Counted from the stretch's first letter, positions 44,469 through 53,668 are shown. The stretch: 64,000 nt of DNA from Flavobacterium aquiphilum (GCF_027111335.1 NZ_CP114288.1:3968001-4032000); one strand, 5' to 3'. Notes: a model not told the origin generated them from the letters alone. Translations and numbers: made by a program.

Positions 44469-44507
44469 AAAACTTGGTGTATTCACAAAATACATCAAGT
44501 TTTTTTT
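44469..44507 (+). terminator. Terminator of nrtA
   Basis: AAAACTTGGTGTATT pairs with AATACATCAAGTTTT (one G-T pair) and is followed by TTTT. It separates nrtA from the nitrate reductase gene. Confidence 0.85.
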
Positions 44508-44550
44508 ATGACTAAATTCTAACCATTAACTACTAAATTTGAGTGAGTAT

Positions 44551-44647
44551 TGCATCGCGTGAGTGATGGCAGTGGAGCTCTCCCGATTTTTCATCGGGAA
44601 GCGGGAACGTACAGCACGACCCACCTTTTTCGGTGGGGCACGCCCAA
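44551..44647 (+). repeat. Intergenic repeat family A, copy 3
   Basis: It starts TGCATCGCGTGAGTGATGG and ends GGTGGGGCACGCCCAAA. The centre carries two hairpins, CCCGATTTTTCATCGGG and CCCACCTTTTTCGGTGGG, that differ from those of copies 1 and 2. AAGCGGGAAC between them recalls family B. Confidence 0.7.
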
Positions 44648-44833
44648 ATAAACATTAGCAGACTTCTAAAAGACAATTAAAAAATAAATACCTCCCCTTT
44701 TTTGTTACATTAGTTACAAAAACTCAATTATCAATCTGCTATGGAGTGCAATTCTTCCAATAATTCAAAAAAGACTATCGATTTTTAACATTCTAATTTT
44801 ATTTAACAAAACATCAAAATAAAACGAGTTTTA

Positions 44834-44849
44834 TACGTATTTATACGTA
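44834..44849. promoter_or_regulatory. Perfect 7-2-7 operator of the nitrate reductase fusion gene
   Basis: TACGTAT-TT-ATACGTA is an exact inverted heptamer pair. It lies 9 bases upstream of a TAnnTTTG box, so it covers the -33 region, and 77 bases before the ATG. Confidence 0.75.
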
Positions 44850-44858
44850 ATTATTACT

Positions 44859-44866
44859 TATTTTTG
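44859..44866 (+). promoter_or_regulatory. -7 box of the nitrate reductase fusion gene
   Basis: TATTTTTG matches TAnnTTTG. The start of transcription would be near 44872, leaving a leader of about 55 bases. Confidence 0.5.
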
Positions 44867-44926
44867 TTTGTGTAAAATCATGATAATGATTCTTACTGCA
44901 CCACTTTATAAACGAAGACATACATA

Positions 44927-47900
44927 ATGCAAAATACAGAAATCAAAACTACGTGTTCCTATTGTGGAGTAGGATGCGGAATTATTGTAAAAAATGATTC
45001 TAAAAATGGAGTGACGGTTACAGGTGACATAAATCATCCCGTAAATAGAGGAATGCTGTGTTCCAAGGGGATGAACTTACATTATGTAGTCAACGACACT
45101 TCGGACAGGATACTGTATCCCGAGATGAGATGGAGTAAATCGCATCCAAAAGAAAGAGTGAGTTGGGATACTGCCTTAGACCGTGCAGCAGCAGTTTTTT
45201 CTTCTATCATAAAAAAACATGGCCCAGATAGTGTTGGGTTTTATATATCAGGACAATGTTTGACTGAAGAATATTATTTGGTTAACAAACTTGTAAAAGG
45301 TTTTTTGAAAACCAATAATATAGACACCAATTCCAGACTTTGTATGAGTTCGGCGGTGGCGGGTTACAAAAAAACCTTTGGTGAGGATTCTGTTCCAATC
45401 GCTTACGCCGATATTGAGTTAGCTGATACTTTCATGATAACAGGAGCCAATCCGGCTTTTTGTCACCCAATTTTGTTCAGACGACTCGAACAACACAAGG
45501 AGAAAAACCCAAAAACAAAAATCATTGTTGTTGATCCAAGACGTACCGACTCGGCCATAGCTGCCGATTTGCACTTGCAAATACTTCCGGGAACGGATAT
45601 TGTTCTATACCACGCCATCGGCAGACGATTGATTGAAAAAGGGTTTGTTGATTTTGATTTTATCCGTAACCATACTGAAAATTTTAAGGCCTACAAAGAC
45701 TTGGTAATGGGCAGTTCCTATGAAAAAGCATCCAAATTATGTGGTGTTTCCGTAAATGATATTCATATTGCAGCTGACCTTATTGGCAAAGCCAAAGGAT
45801 TCATCTCGATGTGGGCTATGGGATTGAACCAAAGCGCTATTGGAGTTGATAAAAACACAGCTTTACTCAATCTTTCACTGATAACAGGACAAGTAGGAAA
45901 ACCGGGTTCTGGACCTTTTTCATTAACGGGACAACCCAATGCAATGGGAGGTCGCGAAGTGGGTGGAATGGCTAATTTGCTTGCAGTTCACAAAGAATTA
46001 AATAACCCGGAACATCGTAAGGAAGTGGCTGATTTTTGGGGAATTGACTCCATTTCCGATAAACCGGGGCTGACTGCAACCGAAATGTTCGATGCTTTGG
46101 AATCTGGCAAAATGAAAGCCATTTGGATTATTTGTACCAATCCGATGGTGAGTTTACCCGATGCCCGAAGAGCTGAAAAAGCATTGCAAAATGCCAAATT
46201 TGTGGTTGTTCAAGAAATCTCCCACAATGCCGATACCGCCAAGTTTGCCGACTTATTGCTTCCTGCCGCCGGATGGCTGGAAAAAGAAGGAACAATGACC
46301 AACTCAGAGCGTCGTATTTCTTATCTTCCAAAAGGAATTAACCCGCCAGGCGAAGCTTTATCGGATGTGGAAATTCTATTGGCTTTTGCAAAAAAAATGA
46401 AATTCTCCGGTTTCAATTTTAACAATACCGAAGCCGTTTATAAAGAATATTGTCTGATGACAAAAGGCACAAACATTGATGTGTCTTTCCTTAACTATTC
46501 CAGACTAAAAAACGAAGGGACTTTTCAATGGCCAGTCCCAGATTATGGACATCCGGGAACTCCTCGATTATTTGCCGATAAAAAATTCTTTACGCCATCA
46601 CAAAAAGCAATTTTCAATATCCCGACGAGTATCGAAAACACTTCGGAACCACCGTCAGAAAAATATCCTTTTATCCTAACCACAGGACGGATACGCGACC
46701 AGTGGCACACAATGACCAAGACCGGTAAAGTGTCCCGATTGATGACGCACACTCCTAGCCCGGTTCTAGAGATAAACCCGATAGACGCTTTCAAAAATGA
46801 AATAAAAAATGGTGATATCGTAGTTGTAAGCAGCAAAAACGGGGAAGTTCGCGTTAAAGCTAAATTAACAGAAACGATCAAAGAAGGTGTTCTGTTTTTG
46901 CCAATGCACTGGGGAAGACAATTGGATAACGACCTGAACCGAACCAACAATCTGACAAACACCATTGTTGATCCTATTTCGAAAGAACCTGATTTCAAAT
47001 ACACCACAGTAGCGGTTAAAAAATACGTAAAACCGTTCCAAAAAATCGCTGTTATTGGTGCTGGTGCCGCAGCGTTTCGTTTTATTCAAAATTACAGAGA
47101 AATCAATACTTTGGACGAAATCATTGTTTTCTCCAACGAAGAAAATCCATTCTACAACCGTGTTCTTTTACCGGAATATGTTACTGCTGAATTGACTTGG
47201 GAAAGCCTTTTGAAAATAAAGCAAGATGGTCTGAAACAATTGAATATCACAATGAAATCGGGAGTTGCTATCGAAAATATAAACTCAACCAACAAAACAA
47301 TAACCGACAGCGACGGAACCGTTCATCAATTTGACACCCTAATAATGGCAACCGGAAGCCGTCCTTTTGTTCCGGAAAATGCACAGCTTCACCTTCCTGG
47401 GCGTTTTACGATCAGAAAGAAAAACGATGCCGACCGACTGAAAAATTACCTGGATGCCACCAACTTACCTACCGAAGACCAACATGTAGTTATTATTGGT
47501 GGTGGATTATTAGGACTGGAACTGGCAGCTGCCCTCAAACACAAAAAAGTAAAAATTACCATTATACAAAGAGCATCCCGTTTGATGGAACGCCAATTGG
47601 ATCGAATTTCTAGCAAATTATTGGCCGAAGAAGTACAACAACGTGACATCCAAATCTATTTCGACAACGAGGTTAGCACTGTATTTGAAACCGACAATCC
47701 AAACGAATTGGAAATCGCTCTGAAAAGTGGTCGAATCCTTACTGCCAATGCCATTGTGTACACGATTGGAACTATCCCGAATATCGAATTGGCTAGAGAA
47801 ACAGGACTGTCTTGCGGACGTGGTGTAAAAGTCAACCAATACTTGCAAAGCTCTCACCCTGATATTTTTGCCATTGGTGAAATTGCCGAATTCAACAACC

Positions 47901-48442
47901 AATTATTCGGAATCACCTCAGCTGCCGAAGAACAAGCCGATATTTTGGCGAACTTCATTGCCGGAGACATCAGTAGTTTTTACAAAGGATCCATTTTGAT
48001 GAATATCCTAAAATTAGAAGATATCAACCTGTGTTCTATTGGTCAAATCGAAGTGCCTGAAAACGACGATTCCTACGAAGAAATTATTTTTGCCGACTTA
48101 GGAAAACGTTACTACAAAAAATGTATCGTTAAGAACGACTTACTTGTTGGAGCCATCCTGATGGGAGACAAAAATGAGTTTGCCGAATTCAAAACGATGA
48201 TTGAAAGTAAAATCGAATTGGCCGATAAACGAAATACTTTATTGCGAGGAAGTGGCTCTGAAGCCAAACCAGTACTTGGAAAACTAGTATGCTCCTGCAG
48301 TCAGGTTGGTAGTGGAAACATCGAAGATTGCATCAAAAGTGGCGTGACCAATTTCACCGAACTTTGTAAAACTACCGGAGCAGGACTCGGCTGCGGAAGC
48401 TGCAAAACAGAAGTGAAGGAGATATTGGCAAAAGTCAAGTAA
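44927..48442 (+). CDS. Assimilatory nitrate reductase fused to FAD oxidoreductase and BFD [2Fe-2S] domain
   Basis: The 1171-aa protein joins three modules. Residues 1-about 690 are a molybdopterin nitrate reductase (NarB/NasC type): 4Fe-4S ligands Cys10, 13, 17 and 45, probable Mo ligand Cys139 in RLCMSSAV, and TGQPNAMGGREVGG. Residues about 700-1100 are an FAD/NAD oxidoreductase like the front of NirB (VIGAGAAAFRF, IIGGGLLGLELA, IFAIGE). Residues 1118-1165 are a BFD module with Cys1122, 1124, 1156 and 1159. One chain could thus move electrons from NAD(P)H to nitrate. It reduces nitrate to nitrite, the substrate of NirB. Confidence 0.93.
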   Translation: MQNTEIKTTCSYCGVGCGIIVKNDSKNGVTVTGDINHPVNRGMLCSKGMNLHYVVNDTSDRILYPEMRWSKSHPKERVSWDTALDRAAAVFSSIIKKHGPDSVGFYISGQCLTEEYYLVNKLVKGFLKTNNIDTNSRLCMSSAVAGYKKTFGEDSVPIAYADIELADTFMITGANPAFCHPILFRRLEQHKEKNPKTKIIVVDPRRTDSAIAADLHLQILPGTDIVLYHAIGRRLIEKGFVDFDFIRNHTENFKAYKDLVMGSSYEKASKLCGVSVNDIHIAADLIGKAKGFISMWAMGLNQSAIGVDKNTALLNLSLITGQVGKPGSGPFSLTGQPNAMGGREVGGMANLLAVHKELNNPEHRKEVADFWGIDSISDKPGLTATEMFDALESGKMKAIWIICTNPMVSLPDARRAEKALQNAKFVVVQEISHNADTAKFADLLLPAAGWLEKEGTMTNSERRISYLPKGINPPGEALSDVEILLAFAKKMKFSGFNFNNTEAVYKEYCLMTKGTNIDVSFLNYSRLKNEGTFQWPVPDYGHPGTPRLFADKKFFTPSQKAIFNIPTSIENTSEPPSEKYPFILTTGRIRDQWHTMTKTGKVSRLMTHTPSPVLEINPIDAFKNEIKNGDIVVVSSKNGEVRVKAKLTETIKEGVLFLPMHWGRQLDNDLNRTNNLTNTIVDPISKEPDFKYTTVAVKKYVKPFQKIAVIGAGAAAFRFIQNYREINTLDEIIVFSNEENPFYNRVLLPEYVTAELTWESLLKIKQDGLKQLNITMKSGVAIENINSTNKTITDSDGTVHQFDTLIMATGSRPFVPENAQLHLPGRFTIRKKNDADRLKNYLDATNLPTEDQHVVIIGGGLLGLELAAALKHKKVKITIIQRASRLMERQLDRISSKLLAEEVQQRDIQIYFDNEVSTVFETDNPNELEIALKSGRILTANAIVYTIGTIPNIELARETGLSCGRGVKVNQYLQSSHPDIFAIGEIAEFNNQLFGITSAAEEQADILANFIAGDISSFYKGSILMNILKLEDINLCSIGQIEVPENDDSYEEIIFADLGKRYYKKCIVKNDLLVGAILMGDKNEFAEFKTMIESKIELADKRNTLLRGSGSEAKPVLGKLVCSCSQVGSGNIEDCIKSGVTNFTELCKTTGAGLGCGSCKTEVKEILAKVK

Positions 48443-48538
48443 ACGGTGATCAGTATTTAAGTGATCAGTTCAAAACTAATAGCTGAACAACGAAATACTG
48501 AATATCAACTATTTAATAACTGATTACTAAAATAGTAA

Positions 48539-48558
48539 AGACGCACTGCAGTGCGTCT
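48539..48558. repeat. 20-bp perfect palindrome
   Basis: AGACGCACTG followed by its complement lies between the nitrate reductase and rubredoxin-fusion genes. The same GACGCACTGCAGTGCGTC motif is a common intergenic palindrome in Bacteroidetes. It is too close to the next start to act as a terminator without a T run. Confidence 0.85.
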
Positions 48559-48580
48559 CAACAACTGAACATTATAAATT

Positions 48581-50008
48581 ATGGAATTAACAAGACTCAT
48601 AGTAAAAGGCGGGGTAATATCTCCGGGGGAATTACGAGAAATCGTAAATATGGCAATGGATCAAGGTCTTGAAGCCCTTTCTTTTGGTTCCAGACAAGAC
48701 ATTATTTTCCCAAAAGGATTCGAAAATAACACTCCCGAAAAAATAGGAAAACACCATTTTGTTTACCCAAACGAAAAAAGTGGAAACAACATCGTTTCCT
48801 CTTACGTTTCCACCGATATTTTCCCAAATACCACTTGGCTCACCGGGAACAAATTCCTTTATATCTTAGAGCAATTCAAGGAGCAGCCAAAACTAAAAGT
48901 CAACATAACCGACCCAAAACAACAGCTAGTTCCGCTATTCACGGGACACATCAATTTTATTGCTTCACATCATGAAGACTATTGGTTTTTGTATGTTCGT
49001 TTGCCAAAATGGGACAAAATGGAACTTTTTCCTGTGTTGATTTACAGTTGGGATATTGGAAAAATATATTACGAAATAGAAAAAGTATTACAGGAAGAAC
49101 CGGATACTGTTGATATGATTTTCCAACTCATGGGGGATTTGGACACCAACAACAGAACCATCGACCAGCCGCTGAAATTACCGTTTTATCCTTTCCCTTA
49201 TTACGAAGGAATGAATAAACTGGGAATCGACCAATACTGGCTTGGACTTTACTGGCGTAACAATCTTTACGATTTAGAATTCCTAAAAGAAATGTGCGAT
49301 TTGTGTTTCGATTGTAAAATCGGAAAAATATGTATCACGCCCTGGAAATCTTTCATCGTAAAAGGTATTCCAAAAGACCGAAAACTTGATTGGGAAAAAT
49401 TCCTTGGAAAAAAAGGAATCAACGTTCGTCATTCCTTGTTGGAACTCAACTGGCATTTACCTGTGGCGACAGAATGGGCTTTGAATCTCAAAACATTTCT
49501 CGTACGCACGCTCGACCAGTTCGACATCAGCACCTATGGCCTTACTTTTGGGATATCCGACTATAATCGTGATGGACATTATTTCACATCGGTAGTCATC
49601 GAAAAAAACGAATCGCCAAAGGATCTTGAATCTATCAAAATCCGAGATACTTTCAACGTTTTGCACGCGAAAAATTTTGATCCAAACACTCGGGAATACA
49701 TCGTTCATGCTCAAGACGTCGACAAACTCGAATTACCAAATATCTTGATCGAACTAAGTAAAAAATACTTCAGCGAATTAAGTAATTCCGTATTAGAATT
49801 TCAGAATACCAGTGCCAAAAAAGAAGTCAAAGCTCAAGACATCTATCAATGCCAAGAATGCTTAACGGTCTATAACTCGGAATTCGGCGATGTTACACAA
49901 GGAATCGAAAAAGGAACATTATTCGAGCACCTCCCAGAAGATTATTGCTGTCCACTCTGCGAAGCGCCAAAAGACAGCTATATTAAACTAACTGAAACGA
50001 CGGTGTAA
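48581..50008 (+). CDS. Degenerate nitrite/sulfite-reductase-like protein fused to rubredoxin
   Basis: The 475-aa protein begins like a siroheme reductase half-domain (LIVKGGVISPGELREIVNMAMDQGLEALSFGSRQDIIF). It lacks the normal C-x5-C and C-x3-C cluster ligands. Instead it has CDLCFDCKIGKIC near residue 240, a C-x2-C-x2-C-x5-C pattern. The last 55 residues are a rubredoxin, with Cys424, 427, 457 and 460 in CQEC and CPLC. It probably shuttles electrons within the nitrate system rather than reducing nitrite. It follows the nitrate reductase gene after 138 bases. Confidence 0.82.
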   Translation: MELTRLIVKGGVISPGELREIVNMAMDQGLEALSFGSRQDIIFPKGFENNTPEKIGKHHFVYPNEKSGNNIVSSYVSTDIFPNTTWLTGNKFLYILEQFKEQPKLKVNITDPKQQLVPLFTGHINFIASHHEDYWFLYVRLPKWDKMELFPVLIYSWDIGKIYYEIEKVLQEEPDTVDMIFQLMGDLDTNNRTIDQPLKLPFYPFPYYEGMNKLGIDQYWLGLYWRNNLYDLEFLKEMCDLCFDCKIGKICITPWKSFIVKGIPKDRKLDWEKFLGKKGINVRHSLLELNWHLPVATEWALNLKTFLVRTLDQFDISTYGLTFGISDYNRDGHYFTSVVIEKNESPKDLESIKIRDTFNVLHAKNFDPNTREYIVHAQDVDKLELPNILIELSKKYFSELSNSVLEFQNTSAKKEVKAQDIYQCQECLTVYNSEFGDVTQGIEKGTLFEHLPEDYCCPLCEAPKDSYIKLTETTV

Positions 50009-50015
50009 TTATTTT

Positions 50016-50135
50016 TTGGGCGAGCCACCATAAATAAAAAGGGCCTAATCATCAAAAAGGTGATTCGGCCCTTTTCCTTTATGCTGTCAGGCTGTCCGCG
50101 TTACAAGGTAACCTGCTCCCATCCTTCTCGCGGGG
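50016..50135 (-). repeat. Intergenic repeat family A, copy 2 (inverted)
   Basis: On the minus strand it reads GGTTACCTTGTAACGCGGA, GACAGCATAAAGGAAAAGGG and, at the end, ATGGTGGCTCGCCCAAA. The framing matches copy 1; the central hairpin does not. Confidence 0.75.
50036..50080 (+). terminator. Terminator of the rubredoxin-fusion gene
   Basis: AAAAGGGCC pairs with GGCCCTTTT, with an inner stem ATCATC/GGTGAT and loop AAAAA. It is followed by a pyrimidine-rich tail and is the variable centre of repeat A copy 2. Confidence 0.75.
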
Positions 50136-50385
50136 AAACTGCTATTCAAAAATCAATAGCAATTTTAATTTCAAAAATCAATAAAAACCGTTTCATCCTT
50201 AATGAGACAACTCTCTAAGTACTACTCATTCTGATTTTTCAATTCCATTCCAAAACGAAAAGCTAATTAGTAATTTGTAATGATTTATTTATACATTAGC
50301 AAAAAAATAAGACTTGGTATTTATCAGACTTACACACCCAATTATAGATAGTTAAGTGTGATTTTGTAAGACTTATAAATGAATT

Positions 50386-51081
50386 ATGATACATATTAGT
50401 AAACAACAGGTTCAAAAAATCAATATGGAACAATTTGAACTAACTGGCGGAGCAAGAATTGGTGCGGCAAATGCTACATGGCCACTTGCAACCTTGAAAG
50501 TAAATAAAGATAAACTGGAATTGAATGCCTCAATAGTTGGAAATTTAATATTCCAACCAAAAGACATTATTTCAATTGAAACATATATGATGATTCCATT
50601 AATCGGGCAGGGAATAAAAATAAATCATCGAATTCCAAACTATAACAACAAGGTTATTTTTTGGACTTTTAAAGAGCCTACACAGGTATTAAATCAAATT
50701 AAACAGACAGGTTTTTTAGAAAATATCGACAGTAGAATTTCAGAGACAGACAAAATAATTATCAGCCAACAACAAGCTGGTGGCTTTCCAATTAAAAAGC
50801 CAGTTGCTATTGGACTAATTGCCTTATGGAATTTTTCACTCATCTCTGACTTTATAAATTTCGCAATGTCTGACAAGAAAAGTATACCGTTAGGTAATGG
50901 GACAATAATAGCACTTGCAACAATGATTCTCTTATCAATTCTGTCTTTAATTTCAAAGGACTTCAGTAAACTAATTTTAAAAGAAGGAAAATCAATTAAA
51001 GACATAAACAAATTTCTGTACCTCTTAATTTTCATAGGAAGCTTTATGCTAATAAATATTTTGACTTTTAGAAATGCGTAA
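50386..51081 (+). CDS. Membrane protein with PH-like N-terminal domain, function unknown
   Basis: The product is up to 231 aa. Residues 20-100 form a strand-rich, GRAM/PH-like domain (TWPLATLKVNKDKLELNASIVGNLIFQPKDIISIE), then three membrane helices lie between about 140 and 228. An alternative start at 50425 (MEQFELTGG) removes 13 residues. Codon use is more AT-rich than in the nitrate genes. It is the first of three unrecognised accessory genes on this strand. Confidence 0.6.
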   Translation: MIHISKQQVQKINMEQFELTGGARIGAANATWPLATLKVNKDKLELNASIVGNLIFQPKDIISIETYMMIPLIGQGIKINHRIPNYNNKVIFWTFKEPTQVLNQIKQTGFLENIDSRISETDKIIISQQQAGGFPIKKPVAIGLIALWNFSLISDFINFAMSDKKSIPLGNGTIIALATMILLSILSLISKDFSKLILKEGKSIKDINKFLYLLIFIGSFMLINILTFRNA

Positions 51082-51254
51082 AACTACCAACCATAATAGG
51101 CATATAGCAAAATTGTGTATTACATGATAAAGCCACGTTTCCGTTTCACAGGAAATTTAATTTAAACGAAAATAAGCGATTTCATAGCTCATAACGCCAG
51201 AGCGTTAGCATTAACTCTATGACGAACTGTATAAAAACAACCGACTGATCTAAA

Positions 51255-52154
51255 ATGAAAAATGACGATACAAAGAAATATAGATGTTGGTTTTTAGTCA
51301 ATCAACATATTTTCGAAAAAGAATTTGAGGCAATTGAACAAAAAGCTATAAAAGTATTTCTTGATTTTATTTCGGATAAAAATTATGGTTCTGGCATTGG
51401 ACTTTTTCGTTTTGACATTTATGTTGAACCAAAAATAAATTTTGGACGACAAACTGATAGCATAAATACTGCTTGCGCTCACTTATCTGCTCATATTGAC
51501 AAACAACTTTTTGACACTTCAAGTGATGACGAAAAATTGAAGTTACTACTCAATGCTTCTTTGATTTTAGTAAAATATTTAGAACAAAGAGTTCCTTTGC
51601 CAAAAGATTTTAATGCAGAGAATTTATTTTCGGACTATAAGCAATATTTAAAAAACCAATCGTTGTTATTACACCAAACTGAAACAGACCAAGCTGTAAT
51701 CAAATTTTTTGATACCACCCGTTTTCTTTTTAGACGAACAGAAACAATCGAAGTTGAAAAAAGCAAAATCCATTTTGATCTTAACGAAGTTCAGGATTTT
51801 ATAAATAATGAGATAGCTGGCAAAACATTCGGTAAATCTGTTACTAGTGTAGACTTTGGATTTGAACTATATGACTACAATGGTAACTTTGCAACATTTT
51901 TGAAGCAAACAGAGAACTACAAAAGATACGGAACGAAACACAAAAACTATCTTGTAGTCAAACACTTTGATTATTCGGAAATAAAAAATCTTAATGAACA
52001 TCAACAGTATCAATTATTGAAAGTTAAAGTTTTGGAAGGAATAAACGATTATGACAACTTAAAAAGAAAGCCTAAAGATTTTGATAAGGAACGGTTCTAC
52101 AACATAATAGAAAACATACTGACTACCTATAAAAAACAAAAGAGCTACTGTTAA
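51255..52154 (+). CDS. Unrecognised 299-aa cytoplasmic protein
   Basis: The protein has no signal peptide or membrane helix. It begins KKYRCWFLVNQHIFEKEFEAIEQKAIKVFLDFISDKNYGSGIGLFRFDIYVEP and ends with a basic, lysine-rich helix and a terminal cysteine. The first half could resemble some bacterial immunity proteins, but I cannot name a family. It lies in an AT-rich accessory stretch, preceded by an ATAACGCCAGAGCGTTA-type inverted motif near 51188. Confidence 0.6.
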   Translation: MKNDDTKKYRCWFLVNQHIFEKEFEAIEQKAIKVFLDFISDKNYGSGIGLFRFDIYVEPKINFGRQTDSINTACAHLSAHIDKQLFDTSSDDEKLKLLLNASLILVKYLEQRVPLPKDFNAENLFSDYKQYLKNQSLLLHQTETDQAVIKFFDTTRFLFRRTETIEVEKSKIHFDLNEVQDFINNEIAGKTFGKSVTSVDFGFELYDYNGNFATFLKQTENYKRYGTKHKNYLVVKHFDYSEIKNLNEHQQYQLLKVKVLEGINDYDNLKRKPKDFDKERFYNIIENILTTYKKQKSYC

Positions 52155-52349
52155 TAGCTACAATAGATTTGGACAATTAACTTTATGAAAAAATAGGTCT
52201 GTATCTGGTATGATTTGCTTAACCAGTTCGTCCTGATAATTATCGGGACTCGGGTGTCAAATCCGAAGAAAGAGATTAATTTAGTTCTAAGCCCAATGTG
52301 GCACTAAGAACGTTTATAGCAATGTTGAAGAAGAAAATGAAAAAAATTA

Positions 52350-52826
52350 ATGAAAACTAAACTTACTATAAAAGAATTTAGAGAGCGATTAGAGGACAAT
52401 ACAAAAATCGGCATGCCCGAACTTAAAATGACATTTGGAATATTTTCTATTTTTTTTCAAAACTCAAAATACTTTTATGGGAAGTTTGACGAATCAACTT
52501 TTCGACTTGCTATAAACTATAATTTTGTTACCACTTTTTACATTCTTAAAGGAAAATATCAAAATATTAACAACAACCTAAAACTAAATTATACTGTCGA
52601 ACCTATAAATAAAATTGGACTTATTTGGATAAAATTCTTTCCATTTATTGCAATAATTGGATTCAATTATTTTTCATATTTTATTTTGAAAAATACTCCA
52701 AACGAAATATTTATCATCTCAAACTTATTTATTGTTTTTATTACTTTCTTTTCAAGATGGAAATTAACACGAGAAAAGAAAAACTTAGAACAAAAGTTTA
52801 TTGAAATATTTGAAATAATTGCATGA
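52350..52826 (+). CDS. Small membrane protein of unknown function
   Basis: The 158-aa protein has a polar, PH-like N-terminal half (KMTFGIFSIFFQNSKYFYGKFDESTFRLAINYNF) and two membrane helices (about residues 92-112 and 119-137). A basic coiled C-terminus follows. It resembles the 231-aa protein two genes upstream in overall plan but not in sequence. No family is recognised. Confidence 0.6.
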   Translation: MKTKLTIKEFRERLEDNTKIGMPELKMTFGIFSIFFQNSKYFYGKFDESTFRLAINYNFVTTFYILKGKYQNINNNLKLNYTVEPINKIGLIWIKFFPFIAIIGFNYFSYFILKNTPNEIFIISNLFIVFITFFSRWKLTREKKNLEQKFIEIFEIIA

Positions 52827-53058
52827 GAAAAACACTTCCTTCAAAAGCCGTAGCTGCCATACGACTCCCAATATTTTAAAACTATTTCCTAAAAAGTAAA
52901 ATTTTAAACGAAGTTTATTTACTTTATCAAAAAAGAATTCTTATTACATCAAAATCCGTCCACTTTCACTACTTTTAATAGTTTTTTATTTGAAAAAACT
53001 CATCCTTCCTAAAACGCATGTTTTTAAAAATCAAAACATTAAACAAAAACACATCAAA

Positions 53059-53502
53059 ATGGAGACAACAAATTTCACAACTACAATAGAAGTTGACAAT
53101 TCCCCAAAAGAAGTATTTGATGCCATAAATAATGTTCGGGGCTGGTGGCAAGGAGAAATCACTGGCGACTCAGAGAAATTGAACGATGAATTCGGATATA
53201 CAATGGCAGACATTCATTATTCCAAACAAAAACTCGTAGAATTAGTTCCCTATGAAAGAATCGTTTGGTTGGTAACAGACAGTAATTTAAGTTCGTTTAA
53301 TGACAAAAAAGAATGGACAGGTACAAAGATTATTTTTGAAATAACCCAAGTAAATAATAAAACACAAGTCCGTTTTACGCATATCGGTTTGGTTCCAACA
53401 TTTGAATGTTACGGAGACTGCTCCTGGGCTTGGGGACAACTCATTCAGGAAAGTCTGTTGAGCCTGATTACAACAGGAAAAGGCAAGATTGTCTTCGAAT
53501 AG
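53059..53502 (+). CDS. SRPBCC/AHSA1-type START-domain protein
   Basis: From the ATG at 53059 (METTNFTTTIEVDNSPKEVFDAINN) the protein is 147 aa. It has the SRPBCC opening, a VRGWWQGEITGD loop, YERIVWLVTD and a closing helix GDCSWAWGQLIQESLLSLI. Such proteins bind hydrophobic ligands or act in stress responses. A TTG start at 52990 would add a non-matching extension. It stands alone, followed by family C repeats. Confidence 0.82.
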   Translation: METTNFTTTIEVDNSPKEVFDAINNVRGWWQGEITGDSEKLNDEFGYTMADIHYSKQKLVELVPYERIVWLVTDSNLSSFNDKKEWTGTKIIFEITQVNNKTQVRFTHIGLVPTFECYGDCSWAWGQLIQESLLSLITTGKGKIVFE

Positions 53503-53570
53503 AATGATTGCCCACGGATTAAACGAATTCTCTCGGAATAATTTTAGCAAATCTTTGGTCTAAAATCAGC

Positions 53571-53603
53571 GTAAATCCATATCATCCGTGTCATCCGTGA
53601 GTC
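53571..53603. repeat. Dispersed ATCCGT repeat (family C)
   Basis: It contains GTAAATCCATATCATCCG and TCATCCGTGAG, matching copies in the 28-31 kb region. A partial inverted copy, CCCACGGATTAAACGAATT, lies about 60 bases to the left. Confidence 0.75.
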
Positions 53604-53668
53604 AATTTAGCAGTTTGTAAAAGTGAACTTTTGCTTCTTCAGTTTTATTATCTTAGCGAAAAAAAGAA

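Larger units (their letters stand above)
44405..44926. other. Gene-free stretch: nrtA terminator, repeat A, nitrate reductase control region
   Basis: No gene is seen. It holds the nrtA terminator (44469-44507), family A repeat copy 3 (44551-44647), the perfect 7-2-7 operator (44834-44849) and a -7 box (44859-44866). Confidence 0.75.
50009..50385. other. Gene-free stretch with family A repeat and terminator
   Basis: No gene is seen. It holds family A copy 2 (50016-50135), whose hairpin also serves as the terminator of the rubredoxin-fusion gene. An AT-rich tail leads into the accessory genes. Confidence 0.7.

Noticed and set aside
46543..47007. 154-aa frame on the minus strand inside the nitrate reductase fusion
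   Set aside because: It is a shadow of conserved coding sequence and has no motif, upstream signal or neighbouring partner.
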